This document shows positions 60,928 through 64,000 of a stretch of 64,000 bases of DNA, in pieces. Source of the DNA: Hemibagrus wyckioides. Taxonomy: Eukaryota; Chordata; Actinopteri; Siluriformes; Bagridae. A program made the position numbers and the translations under genes. Positions within the stretch are counted from its first letter, which is position 1; each line of letters starts with the position of its first letter. The notes beneath the pieces were generated by a model that worked only from the letters and a program-made list of their open reading frames with translations, made no database searches and was not told the DNA's origin. The stretch is from assembly GCF_019097595.1 (NCBI RefSeq), contig NC_080726.1, forward strand, positions 10,700,205 to 10,764,204, written 5' to 3'.

Positions 60928-61947
60928 TACTAAAAGCACAGATTCAGATGATGCACATGTCCTTGTCCTTTGATTTTTAATAGATGTATCCAAGTCAGCA
61001 GCTCTGTCAGTTTTTAAGACAAATGTAAAGCTGTTGCTTTATGTGCCTGGGTAAGCTTTTTACAGCAAAGTTGGCTTGGATTTTAAGATTAGTAGATTAT
61101 TGCTTAATTTACATTTTAGTCAGCTTGGCAATCGTTTGTTTTATTATGTCTTGTAGTGGATTTGACCCGGACTGTTCGATTACGTTTCTGTCCATGTCGT
61201 TCATAATAATAGATTACGATCTGTCCATGTTGGTCATAATAACCCATCTGGACCATATGCTTTCATTAAGGCTTTTTTTTTTTCCGGTGGATGCACCATA
61301 GAAACAGATATTGTAATCAGATGACCTCGTCTGCACAAAGACATTTATTGGGCATTTTTTAAAGGAGTGTCCTGTGTCAGCACTTTGTAACAGAGGTAAA
61401 GCTGTATCTCAAACCCTGGAAGCGTCCCAAACAAAGGGCTTTGTGTTGTGGGGTTTTTTTGTTTTTGTTTTTCATATGTTTTAGGGTTTTTTTTTTTTTT
61501 TAGTGGTGTTTTTTCTGCAAGCTGCTTCTTTTGTCTTGTTAATGTCAGGAGATGTCAGGAATCACATTTAAAACACTGAAGCTTCCCTGCAAAGCCAAAA
61601 ATGGATCATCACCCAACTACATTTAAAAAAAAAAAAAAATAAAAATAGAAGGTTTAACAGGAACATTAAAAAATAACTGCAAAGAAATAATTAGTGCAAT
61701 TTGTCATTCTGTAGTAAACAAAGCATCATTATCAATGGCAAATCATTCTGCTCTATTAGGAATTAAACACTTGAAACACATTACACTGTTTAAATAATAA
61801 GTTGTTTCTTGATAATAGTGAATCTGCCTTGCGTTGAGCCACAACGCATCATCATTGATTATTTTCCTATAGCAGCAATGTCAGATTGCTTTAGAAATTT
61901 GCTCACATCCCAGAGCCTTTGCTCTTCTTTCATGAGTGTGACGTTCA

Positions 61948-62487
61948 TACACTACCAGTCAAAAGTTTGGACACACCTTTTAATTCAATGTTTTTTGTTT
62001 AGGGATTTATTTTCTACATTCTAGAACAATACTGGAGATTTCAAAACTATGAAATAACACACATGGACTTAAGTAATCCAAATGTAATGACAACAAAAAA
62101 CAGTCCGTTGTTAAGACACGTTAAGACACGAAGGTCAGGAGTTCTGGAATAGTTCTTGTGAGAACAGTATTGTCAAGTGCATTTGCAAAACCCATCAAGC
62201 ACCATGATGAAACTGGCTCACATGAAGACCATCCCAGTAAAGCAAGACCAAAACTTACCTCTGCTGCAGAGGAGAAGTTCATTTAGAGTTACCAGCCTCA
62301 GAAATCACCAATTAACAGCACCTCAGATTAGAGCCGTTATGAAGGCTTTACAGAGCATCAGTAGCAGACATACCTCAATATCAACTGTTCAAAGGACATT
62401 ATTGTGTATTTCGGCCGCCTTCAGCATTATTTTACAATTTTTACAATTAGAATTAGAAGGTGTGTCCAAACTTTTGACTGGTAGTGT

Positions 62488-62488
<1 letters not shown>
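61948..62488 (+). mobile_element. Internally deleted Tc1-like element (MITE) with both terminal inverted repeats
   Basis: The left end (61950-61978) reads CACTACCAGTCAAAAGTTTG followed by GACACACCTT. The right end (62457-62486) is its reverse complement, ending CTTTTGACTGGTAGTG, and TA lies at or next to both ends, as expected for Tc1/mariner insertion. Inside, 62290-62405 can be read in frame as SLRNHQLTAPQIRAV and [14 protein letters not shown]. These resemble the helix-turn-helix N-terminal DNA-binding region of Tc1 transposases (TAPQI...ISxSTVxRxL). The catalytic DDE domain is deleted, so it is non-autonomous. It ends 360 bases before a gbe1 exon. Confidence 0.85.
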
Positions 62489-62640
<152 letters not shown>

Positions 62641-62847
62641 CTACATTATACTAGCCGATTGAAACAGACTGTGCAATATTCAATTTTTAAGAGATAATAT
62701 AATAGATTTTGAGAAGATCCAGGTGAACTGTATGTGAATGTCTTTATATTAGTAGACTTGCTCAATTAAGGACACATCCGATTTGTATATATACTTTTAC
62801 TATTGATGTGAACTTTAAGAGAGTTTAACATCTCCTTCTGTTTGTAG

Positions 62848-63032
62848 GTAATGAATTTGGACATCCGGAGTGGCTGGATTTCCCACGTGTGGGGAACAAT
62901 GAGAGCTACCACTACGCACGTCGCCAGTTTAACCTATTGGACACAGATCACCTGCGCTACCGCCAACTGTACACCTTCGACCGGGACATGAACCGCACAG
63001 AGGACAAGTATGGCTGGCTTGCCGCACCACCG
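62848..63032 (+). CDS. gbe1: gbe1 exon (residues about 540-601)
   Basis: Completing the split glycine, the exon encodes [40 protein letters not shown] and [20 protein letters not shown], then one more proline. [14 protein letters not shown] and [12 protein letters not shown] are strong branching-enzyme signatures at the end of the catalytic domain. The length is 185 bases, giving 62 codons with the carried base, and it ends in phase 0. The acceptor is TTTGTAG and the donor CCG|GTAAGA. The final codon is Pro where the human enzyme has Gln, a CAG to CCG type difference at the exon edge. The C-terminal beta-sandwich domain must be encoded beyond the window. Confidence 0.98.
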
Positions 63033-64000
63033 GTAAGAGCCCCATTCCCTTAAAGCAGCGTCCGAGATACATTATTTTTATCTTTTTCCTTCCTTTTTAT
63101 TGTGGTGTAAAAATATCTGTACAGGAAATACAGTGTATTAAACTGTATAACAATATGTTCCATTTATATTTAGCAATATATCTGCAGCATATTCCAATAT
63201 ATTCTGTTTTCACATGATATAATGCAGTCATTTCTCACACACTATTCATACACCCTGTGTATTTCTGGACCTCTCCTGCTCTCTCCCACTTGCTTGATTT
63301 TTCACCATTTTTCCTTTCACTGTATCAAACTCAGTCATTGACACCAAGTGCACATGATACTTCATTCACTTCTCTCAACGAAATCAATTTCATGGCCCCA
63401 AACAAACCAGACGGCCTTTTAGTCATTTTATTTATTCCGCTTCCCCGTTCCTAACCCACCAAAACTCGGTGGTTTTCAGAAGCAGAACCAAGCACTGCAT
63501 ACAGAGAGCCACATTAAGTCATCAGCATTGCCAGATACACCAACTCAGGTCTCGTCCCATATTCCACCCCGGTGACTCGTTTTAGAACAGAGCAGAGACG
63601 TGTGGAAAAAAGCGTGTCTTTCAGCTCTCAGTGGCTCACTTGCTCAGTCTTCAGTAATGGGATCATCCAAACAGAGAGCATGGCACTGAATAGGCAAGAT
63701 TTAAGAGCAAGACCTTGGAACTGATTCAGGGTTTTTTTTTTTTTTTTTTGGATCCCTGTATGATCCATGGTGCAGATTACAATGTCCTCACCTCATCAGG
63801 AGGATGTGACCTTGGGGCCTTGGTGGAGTGTGGATTGTAACTGCTGCTCAATGAATCAGCAAGAAAATGTGCCTTTTTTTCATTTTCACATTTATAAACT
63901 TGATAGATTTTTGCTATAGACAACATATGCAACTGCTTAGTTCACCATTTGTAGGATGATTTTATGAAAACTTTATTGTACTCTATGGTATAAATCCAGA
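63033..64000 (+). other. Start of the next gbe1 intron
   Basis: The donor GTAAGA is followed by AT-rich, non-repetitive sequence with a poly-T run near 63732-63749. The next expected exon, starting near a QAYVSEKHE-like motif, is not present before the window ends. Confidence 0.75.

Overview
The window looks like vertebrate nuclear DNA, most probably from a teleost fish. It has short exons with canonical GT-AG introns, AT-rich intronic sequence, many microsatellites, and fossils of Tc1-like DNA transposons, tRNA-derived SINEs and an L2/CR1-like LINE of the kinds common in fish. Some repeats (near 1.6, 42.7, 45.6 and 59.4 kb) resemble families I associate with ostariophysan fish such as catfish. 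That is recognition from memory, not a search, so the species is left open.

The only protein-coding gene I can support is the middle of gbe1 (1,4-alpha-glucan branching enzyme, glycogen synthesis), on the + strand. Six consecutive exons lie at 34612-34727, 35044-35171, 38672-38770, 48336-48446, 51532-51703 and 62848-63032. They join in frame without a gap and correspond to about residues 331-601 of the roughly 700-residue vertebrate enzyme. The segment holds all three catalytic carboxylates (Asp357, Glu412 and Asp481 in human numbering). The first third and the C-terminal part of the gene must lie outside the window.

Layout: 1-1506 is unique-looking sequence with a possible conserved noncoding element and simple repeats. 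1507-1750 is the 3' part of a tRNA-derived SINE. 1751-30505 is one enormous tandem array, about 28.7 kb or 45% of the window. It is built almost entirely from (TGAG)n tetramers punctuated by TGTC-TGTA, TGTG-TTAG or TGCC-TGTG tetramers, and it has two sequence domains and higher-order duplicated blocks. 30506-34611 holds a decayed LINE fragment and a decayed Tc1 transposase. 34612-63032 holds the six gbe1 exons with introns of about 0.3, 3.5, 9.6, 3.1 and 11.1 kb, rich in microsatellites and transposon relics. 63033-64000 is intron.

The most interesting object is the giant array. If the upstream gbe1 exons lie to the left, as the reading frame implies, it sits inside a gbe1 intron. In the sense orientation it offers a very large number of GTGAGT hexamers (the U1 5' splice-site core) on a strongly G-rich, C-poor strand. 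The long Thr/His/Ser/Leu reading frames on its minus strand come from the repeat period and are not genes.
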